Positions 1-7,835 of a DNA stretch of 51,096 nt are shown here, in pieces. Source of the stretch: Methylobacterium ajmalii (GTDB lineage: Bacteria; Pseudomonadota; Alphaproteobacteria; Rhizobiales; Beijerinckiaceae); NCBI RefSeq assembly GCF_016613415.1, contig NZ_JACWCT010000107.1, positions 8,218-59,313 on the forward strand, read 5' to 3'. The stretch's first letter is position 1, and each line of letters starts with the position of its first letter. The position numbers and the translations under genes are program-made. Under the pieces are notes generated by a model. That model saw only the letters and a list, made by a program, of their open reading frames with translations, did no database searches and was not told where the DNA came from.

Positions 1-390
1 CGGGATCCCCGGGCGGTCCCGAGCCTGGTCGCGATCGACCTCGACCTGTTCAAGCAGGTCAACGACCGGCACGGCCACCTCGCGGGCGACCGGGCGCTGG
101 TCCACCTGGTCTCGGTCCTGCGCGCCGGCCTGCGCGAGGCCGACACGATCGGGCGGGTCGGCGGCGACGAGTTCCTGGTCCTGCTCCCCGGGACCGATGC
201 CGACCGGGCGCAGGCGGTGGCGGCGCGCCTGCGCGAGGCCCTGCGCCGCGCTCCGCTCAGCCTCGACGACGGCACGGTGCTCCTGCTGTCGATGTCCTGC
301 GGCGTCGCCCCGCACCGGGACGGGATGGGCTTCGAGGACCTGGTCCACGCCGCCGACATGGCGCTCTACGGCGCCAAGCGCGCCGGACGG
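1..390 (+). repeat. Near-identical direct repeat, copy A (GGDEF domain)
   Basis: Bases 1-390 match 1749-2138 at a constant offset of 1748 with only scattered substitutions and no indel. Identity collapses just after 390/2138, where the two reading frames take different C-termini. The left boundary lies outside the window. Confidence 0.9.
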
Positions 391-414
391 GAGACGTGGA
401 TGCTGTCGGCGTGA
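1..414 (+). CDS. Diguanylate cyclase, C-terminal GGDEF part (5' end outside window)
   Basis: The frame is open from base 1 and ends at TGA 412-414; its start lies outside the window. The visible 137 residues are most of a GGDEF domain, which makes c-di-GMP from two GTP. The GGDEF motif is at visible residues 54-58, and the inhibitory I-site READ sits five residues upstream, so both catalysis and product inhibition look intact. Residues up to about 130 are nearly identical to the GGDEF domain of the next gene (717-2219); only the last few residues (RETWMLSA) differ. The two genes look like a tandem duplication or a gene-conversion pair. The N-terminal sensor domain cannot be seen. Confidence 0.85.
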   Translation, partial: RDPRAVPSLVAIDLDLFKQVNDRHGHLAGDRALVHLVSVLRAGLREADTIGRVGGDEFLVLLPGTDADRAQAVAARLREALRRAPLSLDDGTVLLLSMSCGVAPHRDGMGFEDLVHAADMALYGAKRAGRETWMLSA

Positions 415-716
415 TCCGCGCCCGGCCGGCGGGCCGACCGGCCCCCGGGCGCGGCCGAGGCGGGCGACGACGAACGGCCGCGCCGGCCGGAGGCCGGGAT
501 CATCCGTTCGTCTCATAGTATTTCGTCGTAGGGAGCAAGAGTTGCAGGGGGACGGCCCCTGCTACCGATCCCCGCTTTACCGTTACGAATCTATGCCGTT
601 CGACCTATGGCTAGGCCGTCGCATCGTTAGATGACCGTCATCGAGTCCGCTAAAATCTTATGCACGAGAGGTCGGGCAGCGCCGTCGGTCACGGCCCTGG
701 TCCCAAGAGTCGATCG
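415..716. other. Intergenic region between two diguanylate cyclase genes
   Basis: About 300 bp without a convincing gene. The stretch 510-660 is AT-richer than its surroundings and probably holds the promoter of the downstream cyclase, but no clear -35/-10 pair or strong hairpin was found. Confidence 0.5.
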
Positions 717-2219
717 ATGACGGACAGACGGACTGCGTGCCTCGTCGGATTCCTGTCCTTCCTGCTGGCCGCCGGCACGATCCACCTCACCAGCGACGGC
801 CGCGACATCGCTACGGTGTGGCCGGCCAACGCCGTCGTCCTCGCCGCCCTGCTCGACCGCCGCCCCGGGGCGTGGACAGGCCTGCTCGGCGCCGGCTACC
901 TCGCCGGCGTGGCGGCGAACGCGGTGACGCGCGGCCTCGGCGCCGGCCCGCTCCTCTTCGGCGCGTGCAACCTCCTCGAACTCTACGTCGCGGCGAGCCT
1001 GCTCCGGCCCGCGCTCGAGGGGGAAGGCCCGTCGAGCCGAGGACCGTCGGGCGACGACCTCCTGGTCACGCCCGCGATCGTCGGCCGCTTCATCGTGGTC
1101 TGCGGCCTGGTCGCTCCGGTGCTGAGCGGGCTCGGCGGCGCGGCCACCGCCCGGCTGCTGTTCGGGCAGGATCTGGAAACGGCGTTCCTCACCTGGGTCC
1201 TGAGCGACGGGCTCGGCCTCCTGATCTTCACGCCGTTCTTCTTCGCGCTCCTGCGCGGCGACTACCGGCGGTACTTCGCCAGCAAGGACTGGCGCCAGCG
1301 CGCGGAGGCGGTCGGGCTCCAGGTCCTGGTCGCGGCGGCGACCTACGGGGCGTTCTTCGTCGCCGTGCGGCCGCTGCTGTTCGCGCTGTTCGGCCCGGTG
1401 ATGCTGGTGACGTTCCGGGTCGGGCGTCTCGGCACGAAGGCCGCCGTGATGGTGATCGCGGTGATCGGCACGCTCGCGACCCTGCGCGGCCAGGGGCCGA
1501 TCGCCGCGGTCACGCCGGATCCGCACGAGCAGGCCGCCCTGTTCCAGGGCTTCCTCGCCGTCCTGCTGCTCACCTGCCTGCCGGTGGCGGCGGCGCTGTC
1601 CGCCCGGGGCGCCCGGTTCGCCTCCCTGTCGCAGAGCGCCGAGGCCCTGCGGGCGCAAGGGGCCGAGCTGGCGCGGATCGCCGCCACCGACGGCCTGACC
1701 GGCGTGCTCAACCGCACCGCCTTCCGCGAGACGGCCCTGGCGGCGATGCGGGATCCCCGGGCGGTCCCGAGCCTGGTCGCGATCGACCTCGACCTGTTCA
1801 AGCAGGTCAACGACCGGCACGGCCACCTCGCGGGCGACCGGGCGCTGGTCCACCTGGTCTCGGTCCTGCGCGCCGGCCTGCGCGAGGCCGACGCGATCGG
1901 GCGGGTCGGCGGCGACGAGTTCCTAGTCCTGCTCCCCGGGACCGATGCCGACCAGGCGCAGGTGGTGGCGGCGCGCCTGCGCGAGGCCCTGCGCCGCGCC
2001 CCGCTCACCCTCGACGATGGCACGGTGCTCCTGCTGTCGATGTCCTGCGGCGTCGCCCCGCACCGGGACGGGATGGGCTTCGAGGATCTGGTCCACGCCG
2101 CCGACATGGCGCTCTACGGCGCCAAGCGCGCCGGGCGGGACGCGCGGGCCCGGCAGGAGCACGCCGCCCAGCGCCCCGCGCGCCGACCCCGCCGCGCCGC
2201 CCTCAGCGGTCGTGCTTGA
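717..2219 (+). CDS. MASE1-type membrane sensor diguanylate cyclase
   Basis: The product is a 500-residue inner-membrane diguanylate cyclase. The first ~310 residues form a run of hydrophobic segments resembling the MASE1 integral-membrane sensor (note the VWPAN stretch after the first segment). A short helical linker follows, then a GGDEF domain at about 320-470 with GGDEF at 398-402 and I-site READ at 389-392. Both sites are intact, so active, product-inhibited c-di-GMP synthesis is expected. ATG 717 is chosen because the first membrane helix follows it directly; an in-frame start at 660 would add 19 residues. The tail after the GGDEF domain is Arg/Ala-rich and overlaps the convergent dehydratase gene by 17 bp. 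The ligand sensed is unknown. Confidence 0.88.
   Translation: MTDRRTACLVGFLSFLLAAGTIHLTSDGRDIATVWPANAVVLAALLDRRPGAWTGLLGAGYLAGVAANAVTRGLGAGPLLFGACNLLELYVAASLLRPALEGEGPSSRGPSGDDLLVTPAIVGRFIVVCGLVAPVLSGLGGAATARLLFGQDLETAFLTWVLSDGLGLLIFTPFFFALLRGDYRRYFASKDWRQRAEAVGLQVLVAAATYGAFFVAVRPLLFALFGPVMLVTFRVGRLGTKAAVMVIAVIGTLATLRGQGPIAAVTPDPHEQAALFQGFLAVLLLTCLPVAAALSARGARFASLSQSAEALRAQGAELARIAATDGLTGVLNRTAFRETALAAMRDPRAVPSLVAIDLDLFKQVNDRHGHLAGDRALVHLVSVLRAGLREADAIGRVGGDEFLVLLPGTDADQAQVVAARLREALRRAPLTLDDGTVLLLSMSCGVAPHRDGMGFEDLVHAADMALYGAKRAGRDARARQEHAAQRPARRPRRAALSGRA
1749..2138 (+). repeat. Near-identical direct repeat, copy B (GGDEF domain)
   Basis: Second copy of the repeat starting at base 1. It covers the GGDEF domain of the full-length cyclase gene. 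Differences are scattered single bases, some silent. Confidence 0.9.
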
Positions 2220-2577
2220 TGTAGGCGAAGCGCGGATCGGTCGGCGTGCCCTCCAGCGCGCCGCCCTCCAGCCCCGGCTGCCAGCCGACCACCTCCTCGA
2301 TCTTCTTGGCCAGGGCAAAATCCTTCTCGGTCAGGCCCTTGGCCGAGTGGGTGGTGAGCCGCACCTCGACCCAGGCATAGGAGGCGGTGAGGTCCGGGTG
2401 GTGCCAGGCCGCCTCGGCGAGGTGCCCGACGGTGTTGATCACCATCAGGGTGCCCTTCCAGCTGTTCGTCCGGTAGGTGCGGGTGATCCAGCCATCGGCT
2501 TCCGTCCAGCCCGGCAGGGCGGCGAGGTGCGCGGCGATCGCCTCGGGGGCGAGGACGTCGTCTTTGTCGTTCGGCAT
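2203..2577 (-). CDS. phhB: 4a-hydroxytetrahydrobiopterin dehydratase (pterin-4a-carbinolamine dehydratase)
   Basis: Predicted 124-residue cytosolic enzyme that dehydrates 4a-hydroxytetrahydropterin during pterin recycling after aromatic amino acid hydroxylation. The family signature is present: HHP at residues 59-61, W69 and TH at 76-77, inside the compact alpha/beta DCoH fold. It is slightly longer than typical members (about 95-110 residues) because of a C-terminal tail. Start ATG at 2577 precedes MPNDKDD; an upstream in-frame start at 2631 would add unconserved residues encoded by the 18-bp repeats. The 3' end overlaps the convergent cyclase gene by 17 bp. No phenylalanine hydroxylase gene is in the window, so the partner enzyme is not shown. 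Confidence 0.93.
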   Translation of the reverse strand: MPNDKDDVLAPEAIAAHLAALPGWTEADGWITRTYRTNSWKGTLMVINTVGHLAEAAWHHPDLTASYAWVEVRLTTHSAKGLTEKDFALAKKIEEVVGWQPGLEGGALEGTPTDPRFAYIKHDR

Positions 2578-2612
2578 GAGGCACGGTCTCCGTCCCGGCC
2601 CGCCGCCCGACG

Positions 2613-2666
2613 AGGGTCCAAGAGAGGACAAGGGTCCAAGAGAGGACGAGAGTCCAACAGACGGCG
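2613..2666 (+). repeat. Short tandem repeat, three 18-bp units
   Basis: Units begin at 2613, 2631 and 2649. The first two are almost identical (AGGGTCCAAGAGAGGACA and the same with a final G); the third is diverged. It lies between two divergent genes, in the 5' region of the dehydratase gene. Confidence 0.8.
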
Positions 2667-2807
2667 GCGGCCGATCCGCCGAGGGTGCGGCCTCGCGCCC
2701 CCGCAGGCAAGCGGTGGACGCCGCCGCCCGCGCCGCCTACCTCTGGCGGGGTAAAGACCGGCGGCAGGCAAGACCGGCGACGGGCCGGGCAGGAGGGAGG
2801 GGCGCCC

Positions 2808-3806
2808 ATGCTCTCACGGCGTGGATTGATGGCGGCGGCCGGGCTGTGGCCGCTGGCGCCGCTGCTGCCCTCGGCCGCGCGGGCGCAGGGGGCGCCCGCC
2901 AGCCTGAAGGTCGGGCTCCTGCCCTTCGGCACCGTCTCCTGGGAGGCGGCGGTCATCAAGGCGGAGGGGATCGACGCGGCGGAGGGCCTCGACCTCGAGG
3001 GCGTGCGCCTCGCCGGGAGCGACGCCGCCCGCATCGCCTTCCAGGGCGGCCAGGTCGACACCATCGTGTCCGACCTGCTCTGGGCCGCCCGCCTGCGGGC
3101 GGAGGGCCGGGCGGTGAAGTTCCTGCCCTATTCCTCGACCGAGGGCGCCCTGATGGTGCCGGGCGACAGCTCCCTGACCACCGTCGCCGGCCTCGCGGGC
3201 AAGCGCCTCGGGGTGGCGGGGGGCCCCCTCGACAAGAACTGGCTGCTCCTGCGCGCACGGGCCCGCGAGAAGGACGGGTTCGACCTCGAGCGCGAGGCGC
3301 GCCCCGTGTTCGGCGCCCCGCCGCTCCTGATGCGCAAGCTCGAGACCGGCGAGCTCGACGCGGCGCTCCTCTACTGGACCTTCTGCGCCCGGCTCGAGGC
3401 CAGGGGCTTTCGCCGCCTGATCGGCGCCGACGGCATCGCGGCGGCGTTCGGGGTCACGGGGCCGATCGCGCTCCTCGGCTACGTCTTCGACGAGGCGCTG
3501 CTGCAGCGCGCGCCGGCCGCGGTCGCGGGCCTTGCCCGCGCCTCGTCGCGGGCCAAGCGCGCCCTGGAGGCCGGGGACGCCGCCTGGGCGCCCGTGCGCC
3601 CGCTGATGGCGGCCGAGGACGAGGCGACCTACGCCACCCTCAAGCGCGCCTTCCTGGAGGGCATCCCGCGCCGGCCGGCCGCCGCGGAGCGCGCCGATGC
3701 CGAGCGCCTCTACGCGGTGCTGGCGCGGCTCGGCGGCGAGCGCCTGGTCGGAGCCGCCACGACCCTGCCGGCCGGGCTGTACTGGGACGGCGGGCCGAAT
3801 GGCTGA
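2808..3806 (+). CDS. ABC transporter substrate-binding protein, NitT/TauT (SsuA) type
   Basis: A 332-residue periplasmic solute-binding protein of the NMT1/THI5-SsuA fold. It starts with a signal peptide containing a twin-arginine-like SRRGLM stretch, a hydrophobic core and an ARA|QG-type cleavage site near residue 27, so export may be by Tat. ATG 2808 is set by a strong AGGAGG at 2791-2796. The body has alternating strands and helices typical of the family (KVGLLPFGT near the N-terminus, then GKRLGVAGGP). It is the first gene of a binding protein-permease-ATPase set on the same strand. The substrate (sulfonate, nitrate, thiamine precursor or other) cannot be read from sequence. Confidence 0.87.
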   Translation: MLSRRGLMAAAGLWPLAPLLPSAARAQGAPASLKVGLLPFGTVSWEAAVIKAEGIDAAEGLDLEGVRLAGSDAARIAFQGGQVDTIVSDLLWAARLRAEGRAVKFLPYSSTEGALMVPGDSSLTTVAGLAGKRLGVAGGPLDKNWLLLRARAREKDGFDLEREARPVFGAPPLLMRKLETGELDAALLYWTFCARLEARGFRRLIGADGIAAAFGVTGPIALLGYVFDEALLQRAPAAVAGLARASSRAKRALEAGDAAWAPVRPLMAAEDEATYATLKRAFLEGIPRRPAAAERADAERLYAVLARLGGERLVGAATTLPAGLYWDGGPNG

Positions 3807-3858
3807 GCGACACGGCAGCCCCTCTCCGGCGCACGAGGCCACGCTCGTCCCGTCCCAC

Positions 3859-3987
3859 CCGCGACCTCGTCCTGAGATGCGGAGCGATCGCGGATCGCGC
3901 AGGCTCGGAGGAGGGCTCAGGAGGACGCTGCGATCCCTGGAGCCCTCCTTCGAGGCTGCTTTGCAGCACCTCAGGATGAGGTCGCGG
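3859..3987. repeat. Dispersed palindromic repeat, copy 1
   Basis: Long imperfect palindrome in the 234-bp gap between binding-protein and permease genes. The outer arms CCGCGACCTCGTCCTGA and TCAGGATGAGGTCGCGG pair with one mismatch; an inner pair contains GAGGAGGGCTC and GAGCCCTCCTTC. Related copies are at 32035, 32208 and 50796. It could form a cruciform or mRNA hairpin that tunes expression within the operon. Confidence 0.85.
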
Positions 3988-4040
3988 AGGGGAGGGTCGA
4001 GGATGGCACCGGTCGGCTGGCCGATCGTGGGGCGGCTCGC

Positions 4041-4778
4041 TTGACGGCGCTCCTCGCCCGACTCGCCTCGGCCCTCCTGCTGCTGGCCTGCTGGTGGCTG
4101 GCGAGCCGGTTCGTCGATCCCCGCACCCTGCCGTCGCCCGAGGCGGTGGCGGCGTTCGTGGGGCGGGAGGCGGCCTCCGGCGACCTGTTGCGCAACGTCG
4201 GCATCACGCTGTGGCGGGTCGTGGCCTCGTTCGTCCTCGCCATGGCGACCGGCGCGGTGCTCGGCATCGCGCTCGGGCGCTCGCGGACCGCCGACCGGCT
4301 CCTCGACACGCCGCTGCTCGTGCTCCTCAACACCCCGGCGCTGATCGTCACGGTGCTGGCCTATATCTGGCTCGGCCTGACCGAGACCGCGGCGATCCTG
4401 GCAGTGGCGCTCAACAAGATGCCGAACGTCGCGGTGATCCTGCGCGAGGGCGCCCGCGGGCTCGATCCCGGCCTCGAGGAGATGGCGCAGGCCTTCCGGT
4501 ACGACCGCCGCACCTGGATCCGCCACGTCCTCCTGCCCCAGCTCGAGCCCTTCGCGGTGGCGGCGACGCGCTCGGGGATCTCGCTCGCCTGGAAGATCGT
4601 GCTGGTGGTCGAGCTGCTCGGGCGGCCGGACGGCGTCGGCTACGCCATCTCGTACTACTTCCAGCTCTTCGACGTCGCGGCGCTGATCGGCTACAGCCTC
4701 GTGTTCAGCGCCGTGATGCTGGCGGTCGACGCCCTCCTGCTCCAGCCCCTCGACGCCCATGCCCGCCGCTGGCGATAA
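4041..4778 (+). CDS. ABC transporter permease, NitT/TauT (SsuC) type
   Basis: A 245-residue inner-membrane permease with about six hydrophobic segments (BPD_transp_1 fold). A cytoplasmic coupling loop of EAA type is visible as EEMAQAFRYDRRTWIRHVLL, though the usual Gly is replaced. No in-frame ATG lies near the beginning of the conserved region, so TTG 4041 is taken as the start. The 3' end overlaps the ATPase gene by 20 bp, showing translational coupling. It pairs with the binding protein upstream and the ATPase downstream. A palindromic repeat separates it from the binding-protein gene, so the stoichiometry may be set after transcription. Confidence 0.87.
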   Translation: MTALLARLASALLLLACWWLASRFVDPRTLPSPEAVAAFVGREAASGDLLRNVGITLWRVVASFVLAMATGAVLGIALGRSRTADRLLDTPLLVLLNTPALIVTVLAYIWLGLTETAAILAVALNKMPNVAVILREGARGLDPGLEEMAQAFRYDRRTWIRHVLLPQLEPFAVAATRSGISLAWKIVLVVELLGRPDGVGYAISYYFQLFDVAALIGYSLVFSAVMLAVDALLLQPLDAHARRWR

Positions 4779-5538
4779 GGTTCCCGCCGCCGGGCTGCGC
4801 CGCGAGGCGGCGGCCCCGATCCTCACCCTGACGGTGCGCCGCAAGGTCTACCGCCCGGCCGGTGCCGCGCCGGTCGAGGCGGTGCGCGACCTCGCGGTGT
4901 CGGTGCGGCGGGCCGAGACCCTGTGCCTGATCGGCCCCTCGGGGGCGGGCAAGACCACCACCTTGCGCATCCTGCTCGGCCTCGACCGCGACTTCGAGGG
5001 CGACCTCGCGACCGCGCCGGACCTGCGCATCGGCATGGTGTTCCAGGAGCCGCGGCTCCTGCCCTGGCGCAGCGTCGAGGAGAACGTGCGCCTCTCCCTG
5101 CCGCGGGCCGAGCGCGGCCGCTCCCTCGACGCGCTGTTCGACGAGCTCGGGCTCGCCGAGTGGCGCGACCGCTACCCGCGGGCGCTCTCCCTCGGCATGG
5201 CCCGCCGGGTCGCGCTCGCCCGCGCGCTCGCCCTGGCGCCCGGCCTCCTCGTCCTCGACGAGCCCTTCGTCTCCCTCGACGACGCGTCGGCCGCGTCCCT
5301 GCGGGCCGCCGTGTTCGGCAGCGCGGCCGCCCGCGGCGCGGCGGTCCTGATGGTGACCCACAACGTGCCGGAGGCGCTCGCGGTCGCCGACCGGCTGCTG
5401 CTGCTCTCCGGCCGGCCGGCGCGCCTCGCGGGAGAGGTGGCGCTGCCGATCCCGCGGGCGGAGCGCGGCCGCGGCTGGATGGAGGCGACGCGCCGGGACC
5501 TCGCGGCGCGCTTTCCCGGGACGGTGGCGGAGGGGTGA
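4759..5538 (+). CDS. ABC transporter ATP-binding protein with degenerate signature motif
   Basis: A 259-residue ATPase of the SsuB/TauB group that energises the adjacent permease. Walker A is GPSGAGKTT at 59-67, Q-loop Gln is 96, Walker B LLVLDE is at 163-168 and the switch His is 201. The ABC signature, normally LSGGQ or LSGGM, reads LSLGM (about 144-148): the first Gly is Leu, while the following R-VALARAL helix is normal. All other catalytic residues are present, so it is probably functional as a subfamily variant. Start ATG 4759 lies inside the permease gene. No fourth transporter gene follows. Confidence 0.9.
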   Translation: MPAAGDKVPAAGLRREAAAPILTLTVRRKVYRPAGAAPVEAVRDLAVSVRRAETLCLIGPSGAGKTTTLRILLGLDRDFEGDLATAPDLRIGMVFQEPRLLPWRSVEENVRLSLPRAERGRSLDALFDELGLAEWRDRYPRALSLGMARRVALARALALAPGLLVLDEPFVSLDDASAASLRAAVFGSAAARGAAVLMVTHNVPEALAVADRLLLLSGRPARLAGEVALPIPRAERGRGWMEATRRDLAARFPGTVAEG

Positions 5539-5677
5539 GCGGAAGCGGGCGGGGGTTGCATCCCGATCGCTCCTCGGCGATCCGCCCGGCTGCTACGACT
5601 CCCGGAAAGCCAAGCCGATTCGGCCGAGCCGTTCAGTTGGCGAAGCCATCCGGCCAAGACGAGTCGAGGAAACGCCC

Positions 5678-6904
5678 GTGACCCGCCCGATGCCCGCCGA
5701 CGGGCTCGATTCCGCCGCCGCCTGGCGCCGCCTCGTCGTCTCCGTCCTGCTGACCACCATCGGGGGCGTCGGGATGTGGTCGGTGGTGGTGGTGCTGCCC
5801 GCCGTGCAGGCGGAGTTCGGCGCCGCCCGGGGTGCCGCCGCCTTGCCCTACACGCTGACCATGATCGGCTTCGCCTTCGGCGGCGTGCTGATGGGCAAGC
5901 TCGCCGACCGGTTCGGCATCCTGGGCCCCCTGGCGCTCGGCGCGGTCTGCCTCTGCCTCGGCTACGGCGCCACCGCGCTCTCGACGAGCCTGTGGCAGTT
6001 CGCCCTCGCGCACGGAATCCTGATCGGGCTCCTCGGCTCGTCGGCCGCCTTCGGGCCCCTGATGGCCGACATCTCGCTGTGGTTCGCGCGCCGGCGCGGC
6101 ATCGCGGTCTCGGTCTGCGCCGCGGGCAACTACCTCGCCGGCACCCTGTGGCCGCCGCTCGTCCAGCACGCGGTCTCGGCCTATGGCTGGCGCGCCACGC
6201 AAGCCGGCATCGGGGTGTTCTGCCTCGCCACCATGCTGCCGCTGGCGCTCCTGATGCGCCGGCGCCCGCCGGTCGCGGCGGTGGAGCGCGCCGGGGTCGC
6301 GGGGGCGGGCGGGACGCTCGGGCTGCCGCCCAACCTCCTCCAGGGCCTGCTGGTGGTGGCGGGGCTCGCCTGCTGCGTCGCCATGTCGATGCCGCAGGTC
6401 CATATCGTCGCCTATTGCGGCGACCTCGGCTACGGCGTCGCCCGTGGTGCCGAGATGCTCTCCCTGATGCTCGGCTTCGGCATCGTCAGCCGGATCGCCT
6501 CCGGCTTCCTCGCCGACCGGATCGGGGGCCTGCGCACGCTCCTCGTCGGCTCGGTGCTGCAGGGGGTGGCGCTGCTCCTCTACCTCGCCTTCGACGGGCT
6601 GACCTCGCTCTACGTGATCTCGGCCCTGTTCGGCCTCTTCCAGGGCGGCCTCGTGCCGGCCTACGCGATCATCGTGCGCGAGCTGTTTCCGGCGAGCGAG
6701 GCCGGCGGCCGGGTCGGGGTGGTCATCATGGCGACCCTGTTCGGCATGGCGCTCGGGGGCTGGCTGTCCGGCGTGATCTTCGACCTCAGCGGCACCTACG
6801 CGGCGGCCTTCGCCAACGGCATCGGCTGGAACCTGCTCAACGTCGCCATCTCGCTCTGGCTGGTGCAGCGCCAGGCGGGCCAGGCCCGGCCGGTCCCGGC
6901 CTGA
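5678..6904 (+). CDS. MFS transporter (oxalate/formate antiporter-like or monocarboxylate group)
   Basis: A 408-residue major facilitator protein with about 12 hydrophobic segments and the MFS loop GKLADRFG after the second segment. A short charged/loop region near residues 190-210 separates the two six-helix halves. The GTG start at 5678 is supported by GAGGA ending about 7 bp upstream. It follows the ABC operon by 139 bp and may or may not be cotranscribed. A hairpin (6912-6938) follows the stop codon. Substrate is not deducible; organic acids are common for this MFS group. Confidence 0.85.
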   Translation: MTRPMPADGLDSAAAWRRLVVSVLLTTIGGVGMWSVVVVLPAVQAEFGAARGAAALPYTLTMIGFAFGGVLMGKLADRFGILGPLALGAVCLCLGYGATALSTSLWQFALAHGILIGLLGSSAAFGPLMADISLWFARRRGIAVSVCAAGNYLAGTLWPPLVQHAVSAYGWRATQAGIGVFCLATMLPLALLMRRRPPVAAVERAGVAGAGGTLGLPPNLLQGLLVVAGLACCVAMSMPQVHIVAYCGDLGYGVARGAEMLSLMLGFGIVSRIASGFLADRIGGLRTLLVGSVLQGVALLLYLAFDGLTSLYVISALFGLFQGGLVPAYAIIVRELFPASEAGGRVGVVIMATLFGMALGGWLSGVIFDLSGTYAAAFANGIGWNLLNVAISLWLVQRQAGQARPVPA

Positions 6905-6911
6905 CGCGGCG

Positions 6912-6938
6912 GCGGGATCCGGTCCGCCCGGATCCCGC
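6912..6938. terminator. Hairpin after the MFS gene
   Basis: Perfect 11-bp stem GCGGGATCCGG / CCGGATCCCGC with a 5-base loop, starting 8 bases after the MFS stop codon. No T-run follows, so it may be a Rho-assisted or 3'-protective hairpin rather than a classical intrinsic terminator. Confidence 0.6.
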
Positions 6939-7305
6939 GCCAGGTCCGGGAACAGTCGAGGGCCGGCTCGTCTGGTGCGCCGGCCGCGGGATACCGGCAT
7001 GGAACCGGGACGGAACTCTCGGGGACTTGCGCGGTTCGAGGTCCAGCCCAGTCGATCGCGACCGGGGCGACAGTCGAGGGCCGGTCCGGCCTTGCCGATG
7101 CGTAAGTTGCGCGACCGGGTGCGGAATGTCACCGCGGCGTCGCACCGCCGTGTTTACCGTTTTGTGGATCGACGCGCCTGGGCGGCGCAACTCTTCGGGC
7201 GCTCGCGACTTATCCATGGCAAGAGAGAGCGGTCAGAGAGCGAGCGGTCCAGGGCCACTCCGCCCGACATTGCCGCTCGGCATTCAACCGATGGGATCAC
7301 CGACC
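6939..7305. other. Intergenic region with a 15-bp direct repeat
   Basis: No gene recognised. The 15-mer ACAGTCGAGGGCCGG occurs twice, at 6952-6966 and 7070-7084, 118 bp apart. The part after about 7130 is somewhat AT-richer and likely carries the promoter of the small exported protein. Confidence 0.5.
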
Positions 7306-7566
7306 ATGCGCGCGCGCCCCTGCGCCCGACTGCCCCTGCTCGCCGTGCTGGCCACCCTGGCCGCGGGCGTCGCCCCGCTCGGCGCCGTCGCCGCGCCGGC
7401 GGTCGACAAGGCGCCGAAGGCCGCCACGGGTACCACCCGCGACGTCGCCGCCACCGCGAGCGTCACCGCCCCGGAGGCGGACGACGCCCAGTGCTTCACC
7501 GCGCGCCGGAAGCTCTTCGTCGACGGCGAGGGCTGGATCGTGCGGCGGATCACGACCTGCCGGTGA
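7306..7566 (+). CDS. Small exported hypothetical protein
   Basis: An 86-residue protein that I do not recognise. Residues 1-30 are a clear Sec signal peptide (Arg-rich start, Leu/Ala core, AVA|AP-type cleavage). The mature part is Ala/Thr-rich and ends in a conserved-looking block, DGEGWIVRRITTC, with two cysteines that could form one disulfide. ATG 7306 gives the best signal peptide; an in-frame ATG at 7291 would add five residues. An excellent intrinsic terminator follows 25 bases after the stop, which supports this being a real, singly transcribed gene. Confidence 0.7.
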   Translation: MRARPCARLPLLAVLATLAAGVAPLGAVAAPAVDKAPKAATGTTRDVAATASVTAPEADDAQCFTARRKLFVDGEGWIVRRITTCR

Positions 7567-7591
7567 CCGCACGCGCCTGAACGGTGCTGGG

Positions 7592-7621
7592 GGCCCGTCT
7601 CGGGGAGGCGGGCCTTTTTTT
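7592..7621 (+). terminator. Intrinsic terminator
   Basis: GGCCCG-T-CTC, GGG loop, GAG-G-CGGGCC stem directly followed by a run of seven T. It terminates the small exported protein gene. Confidence 0.9.
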
Positions 7622-7835
7622 CGTGGAGGGGCCGTTCCCTTGCCATCGCCGGTCCCGGCTTTCGCGCGACGGTCTCGAACCCCTCCGAGGCGTCCCGGGG
7701 CCGCGCAGTCGGGAACCCGGGACGATGTCCGAGGACGGGAGCGGCGTCGGTTCCCCTTGCGGGGATGTCCCGAAAGCGGGAGGGGCGCCCGCAGCCTTCG
7801 CCGCGGACGCCCCTCCCGTCGCATCATCCCCGACG

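Noticed and set aside
627..1853. Long open frames opposite the diguanylate cyclase and, likewise, opposite most genes in the window
   Set aside because: They mirror the real gene on the other strand, have Arg/Gly/Pro/His-rich composition, no ribosome binding site and no recognisable domain; they result from the high GC content.
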